Assembly (NCBI RefSeq): GCF_900176165.1
Contig: NZ_FWWU01000007.1
Location: forward strand, 124,001 to 188,000
Source of the DNA: Deinococcus hopiensis KR-140
GTDB lineage: Bacteria; Deinococcota; Deinococci; Deinococcales; Deinococcaceae
Direction: 5' to 3'
Length of the DNA stretch: 64,000 nucleotides
Position 1 is the first letter of the stretch, and each line of letters begins with the position of its first letter. Positions 19,290 through 27,212 of this stretch are shown here, one piece after another. The notes under the pieces were generated by a model. The model saw only the letters and a program-made list of their open reading frames with translations, was not told the origin of the DNA and did not search any database. Position numbers and translations under genes: made by a program.

Positions 19290-19727
19290 CTAGTCCTTAG
19301 GGCACTCTATTTTATCGTGCAGGTCTATCGTTTTCCCCCTGGTCTTGGTATATACACTCCAGTTCTCACCCTTGAAAACGATGCTGTACTGTGTGCTAAA
19401 GCTTTGTCGTGGCAAGGTAATCCAGCAGATGCGTACCCCCGAATTGTCTTCGTACAAATCAATTGTGGTGGTCTTCTTTCCAGGCTGGGTGTTTTCTACC
19501 ACAACCCCGTAGATACAGGTGTAGACACTGTTGCTCCCATCGGGATCGCAGCCTCTCACTATTTTTACCACCCTACTGTCAGGGTCGTTCATTGTTTTGT
19601 AGCGCTGCTCTGTCGAAGTGATGAACATTTTAAAATTCAAATCGTTCTGCTCGGATGGGGCGCGTACCGCAGATGCGGGCGCAAGGACGGTCATAAGCAG
19701 GCCAGCAGCAATGGAATATCGAGTCAT
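19290..19727 (-). CDS. Small secreted protein, function unknown
   Basis: This 145-residue protein starts with a signal peptide (MTRYSIAAGLLMTVLAPASAVRA). The mature part has three cysteines (in IVRGCDPDG, YTCIYG and ICWITL) plus one near the end (IECPKD), enough for two disulfides, and beta-strand-like alternation (TIDLYEDNSGVRICW). No known domain is recognised. Codon use is more AT-rich than the surrounding genes, which together with the AT-rich flank suggests recent acquisition. An AAAGGAGAATACCT stretch before the ATG is a good ribosome site. Confidence 0.7.
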   Translation of the reverse strand: MTRYSIAAGLLMTVLAPASAVRAPSEQNDLNFKMFITSTEQRYKTMNDPDSRVVKIVRGCDPDGSNSVYTCIYGVVVENTQPGKKTTTIDLYEDNSGVRICWITLPRQSFSTQYSIVFKGENWSVYTKTRGKTIDLHDKIECPKD

Positions 19728-19889
19728 AGGTATTCTCCTTTGAGAGACTGCTCAATAGTACTGAATGACGCGCCGCGCGCTTACCCCCGACCTTGCTGCC
19801 CGTCTCCTCCGCCTGAAGGACCAGCTCAGCAGGTAGCGCTTCTTTCACGCCTCGAATCCAACCCATCGCTCTGTCACAAGATTGAGGAG

Positions 19890-20101
19890 CAGCGCGAGCG
19901 GAACAGGACCACAACGCCGCTCTCAACATCCTGAAGCTCGGACTCCGTCTGGTGTGTCCTACCAGAACGGGGGAGGCGACTCCCGAAACGCTTGTGGAGA
20001 CAGAAGAAGACCAGCCCACGCCGCCATTTGTCGCTGATGCGAGAATCCCACCCTTTTATTGCTATCGGCTCAGGTTTGAGACGAGCGATATGCGTGGGTG
20101 A
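19890..20101 (+). pseudogene. TnpB (IS200/IS605 family) C-terminal remnant
   Basis: The plus frame reads EQDHNAALNILKLGLRLV followed by RTGEATPETLVETEEDQP. This corresponds to the DRDxNAAxNILxLG motif of the C-terminal RuvC part of TnpB and its tail. The zinc-finger cysteines and everything upstream are missing or unreadable. It is overlapped by the IS630 copy at 20062. Confidence 0.55.
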
Positions 20102-21059
20102 GCTTGGTGGGAAGTCGTGAGGCGCGAACGCGACGCCCGGCGAAGTTCAAGCGACCTTTCGCCCTGATCTTTGGGGCAGAAATTGCCGAGCAGGTGCCCT
20201 TTGACATGGGCCCAGAGGTGCTCGATCGGGTTGAGCTCAGGAGCATATGGCGGCAGGTATTGGATGGTGAGACGCTGTTGCTGCTCAACGAAGGCCAAGA
20301 GGGCCTTCGTGTGATGAATGCGAGCGTTGTCCAGGACGACGACCAAGTCGCCTTTGATATGTCGGAGCAGATGTTCAAAGAACGCGAGCACTTGAGGCCC
20401 TCGAACGGCTCCTGGTACAGTGTGCTGCAGGAATTGACCACCCGTCATCACTGCACCCAGGGTCGACAGCTTATCCCACCCAGCTTTGGCGTGAATGATG
20501 GGGGTCTGCCCACGAGGAGCCCAGGTCCGCGTGACCGTCGGTTTCAGGCTGAAGCCACTTTCGTCAACGAAGACCAGCGTTGCGCCCTGAGCGACCTTTT
20601 TTTTCCAACTCGGGTCGGACGATCTGCCCCCAAGTCTGAACGGCTTGTTCGTCCCGTTCCATCGCGCGTGGATCGGGTTTCTGAGGAGGGCAGCCCAGCT
20701 GATGGAGTACCTTCCTCACGTGATCGCCGTGGTACCACACCCCAAATAGCACCCCGATCACCTCCCGCACGCGGGAGGTGATCCAGCGCTCATCCTTGTA
20801 CCCCGCGGCCTTCGAACCCGCCCCGAGTAGGGCTTGGAGCTGCTTGAGTTGTTCAGCAGTCAGGCGACGCCGAGGACCAGTGGCCCGCGTTGCCTCGAGA
20901 CTGCCTCGTTCTCGGAGTCGTTGTATTCAAGTCCGCACAGTGCCTTCTGAGACCAAGGCGGTCGAGCACTTCAGGATCTTGGAGAAGTTGCTGCACATAT
21001 AGCCGTCGTTCTTCGGGTTGCGCCCGGCTCAGCCTCAAGGGTCGCCAGACCTGCACCAC
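20062..21059 (-). pseudogene. IS630-family transposase with frame changes (A8 tract)
   Basis: The minus strand encodes a full-length IS630 protein in pieces. The N-terminus is VQVWRPLRLSRAQPEERRLYVQQLL (from 21059). Next come LTAEQLKQLQALLG and YKDERWITSRVREVIGVLFGVWYHGDHVRKVLHQLG in another frame, then after a run of eight A (20597-20604) TLVFVDESGFSLKPTVTRTWAPRGQTP with the catalytic Asp, and finally LVVVLDNARIHHTKALL and LPPYAPELNPIEHLWAHVKG with the other catalytic residues. At least two frame changes exist. The one at the A8 tract may be natural slippage; the one near 20890 looks like a mutation. Confidence 0.7.
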
Positions 21060-21520
21060 GACCCCAGTCTACCCTACCACTCGTTCCAGACTTGAGCCGG
21101 TATCAATAAATCGGGCTTTGGGTCTGTCACGATTGTGGGCAACTGAAGTTGAGCACCACAGCTTGGCGTTCGAACTCCGAAGGCAGCAAGTAGCCCAGGG
21201 GAGAGATGCCGGCTCCCCGGTCCTGGGCGGCTTGTTTTTTGTTGTCCTTATTTAGGGGGATGTGGGTCCATGAAGGGTGGTGCTCCTGACGCTTTACCCC
21301 CGTTTCTAAAAGCGGTTGGATTGAAACGTACTTTGCCGTGACACACTTTACTCGTGGCCCTCCCTAACGTTACATGTGCTGACAAGAGCGTGACATAACG
21401 CGCTCATCCTGAACTCAGGATGAGCGCCTACACGACCCAGAACGGCCCGGCAACGATGACCAGGGCTTGCGCACGGGCCCCGCACAGCGGGCCTACCCTC
21501 TTCTCGCAGCGGAGTGACTG
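21060..21520. other. Intergenic region upstream of the VWA operon
   Basis: There is no supported gene. The stretch contains a strong palindrome (21400-21427) and the ribosome site GGAG before the ATG at 21521. Confidence 0.5.
21400..21427. promoter_or_regulatory. Perfect 13-bp inverted repeat upstream of VWA operon
   Basis: The arms GCGCTCATCCTGA and TCAGGATGAGCGC are fully complementary around a two-base centre, 94 bases before the first gene of the operon. There is no T-run. It could be an operator for the operon or the terminator or end of the upstream IS debris. Confidence 0.45.
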
Positions 21521-22573
21521 ATGAAGCGCGCCCTCGCTCCACTGCTGAGCGCTGCCCTACTTCTCGGTGCTGTTTACGGCGGATACCGCAGTTACGTGCA
21601 CAATTCCCCGGGAGTCACAGTCCTTAAAGGCGTCATTGGCTCAGAGAAAGCCGAGTTCTTCGCTGACCCGGACGTAATCGCTGCGCTGGAAAGACGTGGT
21701 TTGAGGGTCACGGCCGAGACTGCCGGATCGCGTGATATCGCCACCCGCGCCCTGATCGGCTATGACTTCGCTTTTCCTTCTGGAAGTGCCGCCGCGCAGC
21801 AGACTGCGCGCATAGCCGGGAAAAAGGCGCAGGTGACCGAAGTCTTCTACACGCCGCTGGCCGTCGCTACCTGGAAGAAACTGATGCCAACGTTGGGACG
21901 GGCAGGCGCGCTGAAGGGAGAGACGCTGAACGTCGCGCGCCTGCTCTCCCTCGCGCAGAACGGGAAACGCTGGCGGGACCTGACAGGCAGTCCATACCGC
22001 AGTGCCAGGACCGTCCTGGTGTCCACCACTGACCCCAGGACGTCCAGTTCTGCCGCGGCATTCCTCGGGGTGGCTGCGTTCACGCAGAACAGAGAGCAGG
22101 TGCCTGACGCGCGGAATGTCCCCGGGCTGCTACCGAAGCTGCGGCCACTGTTCGCACTGCAGGGCTACCAGGACGCCACCTCCCAGGGGCCCTTCGAGGA
22201 TTACCTCGCCATCGGAATGGGCAAAGCGCCGCTGGTGCTGGTGTATGAGGCCCAGTTCATCACCGCTGGACGCGCTGGTCGCCTGAGCAGCGGTATGCGC
22301 CTGGTCTACCCAACGCCCAACACCTACACGCGGCACGCACTGGTGTCCCTCAGTGACGGCGGCCAGCGTCTCGCGCAAGCGATGACCGAACCGGAGTTGC
22401 AGGTTCTCGCAGCAAAACACGGCTGGCGCACCCTTGACCCCAAGGTCTTCACAGCGGCCATGCAAAGCGGTAACACGAACACGTCAGCCAAAGATACGGG
22501 TGACGCCGTGGATCTCCCCGCCGCACCGGTGCTCGACGCCCTCGTACAGGGCGTCACGGGAGGAACGCAGTGA
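21521..22573 (+). CDS. Exported solute-binding-like protein
   Basis: The 350-residue protein has an N-terminal membrane/signal segment (MKRALAPLLSAALLLGAVYGGYRSY) followed by a type-2 periplasmic binding-protein-like fold (VTVLKGVIGSEKAEFFADPDVIAALERRGLRV, then YDFAFPSG, APLVLVYEAQFI). It is the first gene of a three-gene operon and overlaps the next gene by 4 bases. Similar pairs of a binding protein and a VWA-containing binding protein occur in other bacteria, but their ligand is not established. Confidence 0.72.
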   Translation: MKRALAPLLSAALLLGAVYGGYRSYVHNSPGVTVLKGVIGSEKAEFFADPDVIAALERRGLRVTAETAGSRDIATRALIGYDFAFPSGSAAAQQTARIAGKKAQVTEVFYTPLAVATWKKLMPTLGRAGALKGETLNVARLLSLAQNGKRWRDLTGSPYRSARTVLVSTTDPRTSSSAAAFLGVAAFTQNREQVPDARNVPGLLPKLRPLFALQGYQDATSQGPFEDYLAIGMGKAPLVLVYEAQFITAGRAGRLSSGMRLVYPTPNTYTRHALVSLSDGGQRLAQAMTEPELQVLAAKHGWRTLDPKVFTAAMQSGNTNTSAKDTGDAVDLPAAPVLDALVQGVTGGTQ

Positions 22574-24099
22574 AGCGCGCTGGCAGAGGCCTGAGTCTCC
22601 TCCTGGGTGCACTGCTCACGGGCTGCGCGCCGCACCCCACATCGCCCACGCTCACGGTCCTTGCGGGATCGGAACTTCGCGACCTCGAAGGTCCAGTCCT
22701 GGACGCGATTGCCTCCCAGACGGGCGTGCGGCTCCAGTTGAAGTACACGGGCACCATCGACGCTGCTGAACGCCTCGCTGCGGGCGAACAAGCGGACTTC
22801 GCGTGGCTGTCCAGCGACCGCTACCTGCGGCTGCAACCGGAAGTTGCCAAACGCCTGCTGACGCGTACCCCCACCATGCTCAGTCCGGTGGTGCTGGCCG
22901 TCCGCGCAGACCTCGCGCAGAAGTGGGGCTGGGATAAGGCGGTCTCCTGGAAAGACGTTGCGAGAAAGGCAGGCAGCGGGGAATTCCGTTTTGCCATGAC
23001 CAACCCCGTGGCCTCCAACTCTGGATTCAGCGCTCTGGTCGGCGTCACTGCTGCGCTTGCAGGTGGCAGCGACGCCGTCGCACTGGACAAACTGGACACG
23101 CCGGAAGTGCGCGGCTTCGCCAGAGGGGTCGTGCTGAGCGCGGGGTCGAGTGGATTTCTCGGCGAGGCGTACATCCGTGATCAAGACAAACTTGGGGGGA
23201 TGATCAATTACGAGAACGTCATCACACAACTCAACGCGTCCGGAAAGCTGCGCCAGCCGCTGCGCGTCCTGATTCCCGACGAAGGCGTTGTTACTGCGGA
23301 CTACCCGCTGATCCTCCTGAATCCTGACGCCCGCGAGGCCTACGGACGGGTAACGGATTACCTGAAAACATCAGCAGCGCAAACCCTGGTCAAGGAAAGG
23401 ACGGGCCGCCACCCACTGGGAGGGCAGGAAGACATGCCGCTTGAACTGGCCTTTCCTGGCTCACTCGCAGCCATTGAGGCGACGCTGAGCGCCTACCTCA
23501 ACGAGAACCGCCGTCCAGCGAGCACGACCTTTGTGCTGGACGTGAGCGGCTCAATGCAAGGAGAGCGACTGGACGCACTCAAAAGCTCCCTGCAGGCCCT
23601 GGCGGGTGGTGATGTGAGCGTCACGGGGAGATACGCGCAGTTCGCTCCACGCGAGCAGGTCCGGTTCCTCACCTTTTCCAGCAAGGTTCACGACCTGAAA
23701 AAGTACCAGGTGGGGTCAAGCGGCCATGAGGGAGCTGCCCTGCAGCAGATCAAGGACTACGCGAAACAGCTACAGATTCAGGGCGGAACGGCGATCTACG
23801 ACGCCCTGACCAGTGCACTCCAACAGCTTGAGGGCGAAGGGCCACAACCAAACCGCATCCGCACTGTGGTGCTGATGACGGATGGCGAGAACAACGAGGG
23901 CATGGGCCTTCACGACTTTCTCGCGGTACGCGCCGCAAAGCCTCAGCACGTGCGGGACGTACGAATCTTCCCAATTCTGTTCGGTGAAGCCAGCCCAGAT
24001 GAGATGGAAGAGCTTGCCCGCGCGACCGGTGGGCGAGTGTTCGACGCGCGTTCCAGACCGCTGCCCAGCATCTTCAAGGAAATTCGTGCGTACCAGTAA
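22570..24099 (+). CDS. Lipoprotein with solute-binding and VWA domains
   Basis: This 509-residue protein is a probable lipoprotein (lipobox LLTGC, Cys19). Residues about 25-300 form a binding-protein domain (LTVLAGSELRDLEGPVLDAIASQTGV, ADFAWLSSDRYL). Residues about 318-505 are a von Willebrand A domain with an intact metal site: Asp324, Ser326 and Ser328 in DVSGS, GGTAIYDAL, and TDGENNEG. VWA domains bind protein partners through a divalent metal. It starts 4 bases inside the preceding gene and overlaps the next, so the three proteins are made together, probably as a cell-surface complex. Confidence 0.8.
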   Translation: MKRAGRGLSLLLGALLTGCAPHPTSPTLTVLAGSELRDLEGPVLDAIASQTGVRLQLKYTGTIDAAERLAAGEQADFAWLSSDRYLRLQPEVAKRLLTRTPTMLSPVVLAVRADLAQKWGWDKAVSWKDVARKAGSGEFRFAMTNPVASNSGFSALVGVTAALAGGSDAVALDKLDTPEVRGFARGVVLSAGSSGFLGEAYIRDQDKLGGMINYENVITQLNASGKLRQPLRVLIPDEGVVTADYPLILLNPDAREAYGRVTDYLKTSAAQTLVKERTGRHPLGGQEDMPLELAFPGSLAAIEATLSAYLNENRRPASTTFVLDVSGSMQGERLDALKSSLQALAGGDVSVTGRYAQFAPREQVRFLTFSSKVHDLKKYQVGSSGHEGAALQQIKDYAKQLQIQGGTAIYDALTSALQQLEGEGPQPNRIRTVVLMTDGENNEGMGLHDFLAVRAAKPQHVRDVRIFPILFGEASPDEMEELARATGGRVFDARSRPLPSIFKEIRAYQ

Positions 24100-24715
24100 C
24101 GCTGTCCTGTACCTGTACTCGAACAAACACCTGGCGGGAAGTGCCCTCGCATTGCTGGGGCTGCTGCTCATGTTCACGGGGGTGATTGGCGTAGGGTGGC
24201 CACTGATTACGCTCGCGCTGTACGCCGCAGGGGCGCTGGCGGTGCCTGGAGAGCCACGGGGTGCGCTCCCCACCCCGGCACCCGTACACACTGCCGACGT
24301 TCTCGCCCGCCTGCAGGAACTCGAAGACCGAACGCGCGGACGTCTCCCCCGGGAAGCAGAGACTCGTCTGCACGGAGTGATCAGCGCCATCCGTGAAGCC
24401 CTGCCGCGCTTACGCAACCTGGAAAAACTCGGTGACCGGGGCGCGTACCTGGTCCGGGAAACAGCGCTGAGCTACCTTCCCACAGCGGTCGAGGCTTACC
24501 TTACGCTTCCCCCAGCTTACGCCCGGCTGCACCGCCGTCCAGATGGCAAGACACCCGCCGAGTCACTCTCTGTCCAACTCGCGTTGCTCGAAGGCGTGAT
24601 GAACCAGGTCGTTGAGGACCTCGCGGGGGACGACGCGACAGCCCTCGAAACGCACGGGCGGTTTCTCCAAGAACGCTTTCAAACGCCTGCACTCCATGTA
24701 TTGAAAAATCCGTGA
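24086..24715 (+). CDS. XpaC-like membrane protein
   Basis: From a GTG at 24086, inside the end of the VWA gene, the frame gives 209 residues. It has an N-terminal hydrophobic hairpin (GSALALLGLLLMFTGVIGVGWPLITLALYAAGAL) followed by a cytoplasmic helical domain with LVRETALSYLPTAVEAYLTLP and SLSVQLALLEGVMNQVVEDLA. This plan and the YLPT...YL signature resemble proteins annotated as XpaC (5-bromo-4-chloroindolyl phosphate hydrolysis family), which usually accompany TelA toxic-anion-resistance proteins. No telA is present here. Assignment is by pattern only. Confidence 0.55.
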   Translation: MRTSNAVLYLYSNKHLAGSALALLGLLLMFTGVIGVGWPLITLALYAAGALAVPGEPRGALPTPAPVHTADVLARLQELEDRTRGRLPREAETRLHGVISAIREALPRLRNLEKLGDRGAYLVRETALSYLPTAVEAYLTLPPAYARLHRRPDGKTPAESLSVQLALLEGVMNQVVEDLAGDDATALETHGRFLQERFQTPALHVLKNP

Positions 24716-24920
24716 CTCCTGAAGCCAAGGTAGAACGGCACAAAGTGGAGGTTCACGCCATCTGGACTGGAACGCGGCCGCATGGCGCGCCTTTCCTGCC
24801 AAAAGATCGTCCCTGCCCTGGAGGTCGAACGCAGAGGAAATGAGCCCACGCCACCTCAAAGGGGGGTGCCTCTTGAGGATAGTGTCATCCAACTGGGCAG
24901 GCGCTGGCTACAGTTGAGGT

Positions 24921-25154
24921 ATGAGCGACGACAAGAGCATCGGCGAACGCCTGGGGAATGCTGTAGACGCGGTCAAACACAAGGTCAACGAGGGTGCAGA
25001 TCGTGCCCGTGCCGAAGGGCACGACTTCAAGGCAGAGACCACCGACAATCCCATCGAGAGTGCTGTTGAAAAGGGCAAGGGCTTGGTCGATCGCGGGAAG
25101 GCTGAACTTCACGAAAATGCCAGTGAGCATGACGCCAAGGACGCCAGCCGCTGA
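24921..25154 (+). CDS. Small hydrophilic LEA/CsbD-like stress protein
   Basis: This 77-residue protein consists almost entirely of charged and small residues in amphipathic 11-residue-like repeats (SIGERLGNAVDAVKHKVNEGADRARAEGHD, VEKGKGLVDRGKAELHENASEHDAK), with no Cys or Trp. This is the composition of LEA/hydrophilin and CsbD-type proteins that accumulate in desiccation or general stress. It is monocistronic and followed by a 12-bp-stem hairpin. Function is inferred from composition only. Confidence 0.65.
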   Translation: MSDDKSIGERLGNAVDAVKHKVNEGADRARAEGHDFKAETTDNPIESAVEKGKGLVDRGKAELHENASEHDAKDASR

Positions 25155-25175
25155 GGACGGGCTGTTTCAACGACT

Positions 25176-25207
25176 GGAGGGGAAGCGGGATCGCTCGCTT
25201 CCCCTCC
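25176..25207 (+). terminator. Hairpin terminator after the LEA-like gene
   Basis: The arms GGAGGGGAAGCG (25176-25187) and CGCTTCCCCTCC (25196-25207) are perfectly complementary around an 8-base loop, 22 bases after the stop. No T-run follows, so it may act with Rho or as an mRNA-stabilising stem. Confidence 0.5.
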
Positions 25208-25409
25208 ACTATGCCGACTTGGATCGGTTCTCCGTACAGGACGAGGACGGCCCAGGCTTCGTCCTGCCCAGCCCACCGCGTGGCTGACAAGGGCCACAGC
25301 TATCAGGTGATCCGGAAACACCTGCATTCACGCGGGACTCACGTGACCTTTCCCAGTCCCGAAGATCAGGGTCCAGGCATCTGCTTTGATACTGCTGGGT
25401 TTAAGAATC

Positions 25410-25793
<384 letters not shown>

Positions 25794-25842
25794 ATCTAAG
25801 CAGAGACAAGAGGAAAAGACCATGTGGACCTAGGGGCACACC

Positions 25843-26334
25843 ATGACCACCACCGCCAAACCAGAACACATCTATGCCCTCTGGGCAGATGTCCAAAACT
25901 GGCCCCGCTGGAATGCAGATGTCGTCCAAGCCAAACTCACCGGCCCGTTCGCCGTCGACAGTCACATCAACATGATGACGGCGAACGACACCCTCAGCCT
26001 TCGTCTGGACGACGTGCAGGAGAACACCAGCTTCACGGATGAAGTTGCTATGGAGGGCCTAGGCATCCGCACCGTGCATGCGCTCCGAGACCTGCCGAAC
26101 GGGCAAACCGAAATCAGCTACCGTCTTCAGATTGAGGGGGCCAACGCCGACCAACTCGGCCCTGAGATCGGACCGGCCATTACAGGAGACTTCCCGGCGA
26201 CGATTGCCGCGCTGGTCCGTCTCGCCGAGGCCGAATGGCACTCGCCCCTGGTGACAGTCCAGGGTTTTTCCTCTGGCACGCCACTCTACGTTGGCAGCGC
26301 GCCGTCACAGCCGCACTGGATCCGCTCGACCTGA
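25843..26334 (+). CDS. SRPBCC-family protein (START-like)
   Basis: The 163-residue frame begins with the family pattern (TAKPEHIYALWADVQNWPRWNADVVQA) and a beta-rich middle (INMMTANDTLSLRLDDVQENTSFTDEV), as in polyketide-cyclase/dehydrase-type ligand-binding proteins. The last 30 residues overlap the MarR gene by 100 bases and do not resemble the family, so an original stop near 26240 may have been lost. It precedes a MarR regulator on the same strand; the two probably form an operon. Confidence 0.65.
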   Translation: MTTTAKPEHIYALWADVQNWPRWNADVVQAKLTGPFAVDSHINMMTANDTLSLRLDDVQENTSFTDEVAMEGLGIRTVHALRDLPNGQTEISYRLQIEGANADQLGPEIGPAITGDFPATIAALVRLAEAEWHSPLVTVQGFSSGTPLYVGSAPSQPHWIRST

Positions 26335-26675
26335 CCCACGTGCAGTTCGTACTTCTGGCATGTACCTGGTGGCTCAACACCCACGAGGGGCAGCCGAATG
26401 AGCTGCGCCTCGCACAACAGGCAGAGATCGACGTCAAAATGACCTCCCCGGTCCTTCGTACCCTGGAACTGAAAGGACTCATCGAGCGGACAACAGACCC
26501 ACAAGACACCCGTGCCAAACGCTTGACGGTCTCCGAACAGGGTGAGGCGCTGGCTCCTCGCGCGATTGCAGTCGTTGAGGCAGTCGATCGGGCCTTCTTC
26601 CCAACGGAGCGCAAACGGGAGACACTCCAACTGTTGCGCTCCCTCTCTCAGGGCCCACAACACTCTTCGCCATAG
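26235..26675 (+). CDS. MarR-family transcriptional regulator
   Basis: This 146-residue regulator has WHATLRWQRAVTAALDPLDLTHVQFVLL as the dimer helix and start of the winged domain, then LAQQAEIDVKMTSPVLRTLELKGLIERTTDPQDTRAKRLTVSEQG as recognition helix and wing. The DxRAKR wing motif is standard. It overlaps the SRPBCC frame by 100 bases. The likely role is control of its own operon in response to a small ligand. Confidence 0.82.
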   Translation: MALAPGDSPGFFLWHATLRWQRAVTAALDPLDLTHVQFVLLACTWWLNTHEGQPNELRLAQQAEIDVKMTSPVLRTLELKGLIERTTDPQDTRAKRLTVSEQGEALAPRAIAVVEAVDRAFFPTERKRETLQLLRSLSQGPQHSSP

Positions 26676-27212
26676 CCCTGATGGCTGGGGCAACCTTGAA
26701 TTCCGCTCCTGGTCCTTCCCACTCCAGGGCTCTTTGCCCTGACCACCGTGCCCCTTGACCACAACGGGTAAGAATGCGCTGCCCAGCGGTCTGGCGGCAA
26801 CGTTCAAGACGAAGAGCGTCCCCGACAATGGCTGGCGGGAACGGGACTAACGGGCAAGCATACCCCGTGCGTCCCAACACCTTTGGGTGTGAGGAACAAC
26901 CGCTAGAGATACTACGCGGCTTACAGCATTTGTCAAAAAGAAGTTCCCTTTTTGACCGAGCAGGGCGAGTGAAAGTGAACGATCATCGGGGAGAATGGAA
27001 CCGTGAGGGGCGCCCTTCCACTCGCGGCGTAATTTAGATAAATACTTTAGGGGCTGCTGGGGAGTCACGATTGAAGAACTTTGATTACTCTGTGGCCTGG
27101 GGCGCAATTCGCTGCTGTGACAACCCCTTTGCGTGAATCAGCACGTCAAGACCAGAGGCAGACGTTAAGCTGACGGTGGCCGCCGGCGAGATGGGCCGCT
27201 GAGGAGGGCTTC
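26676..27212. other. Intergenic stretch, nothing recognised
   Basis: About 540 bases between the MarR and HD-GYP genes with no supported frame. AT-rich patches around 26910-27060 could hold the HD-GYP promoter, but no clear -35/-10 pair stands out. Confidence 0.45.
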
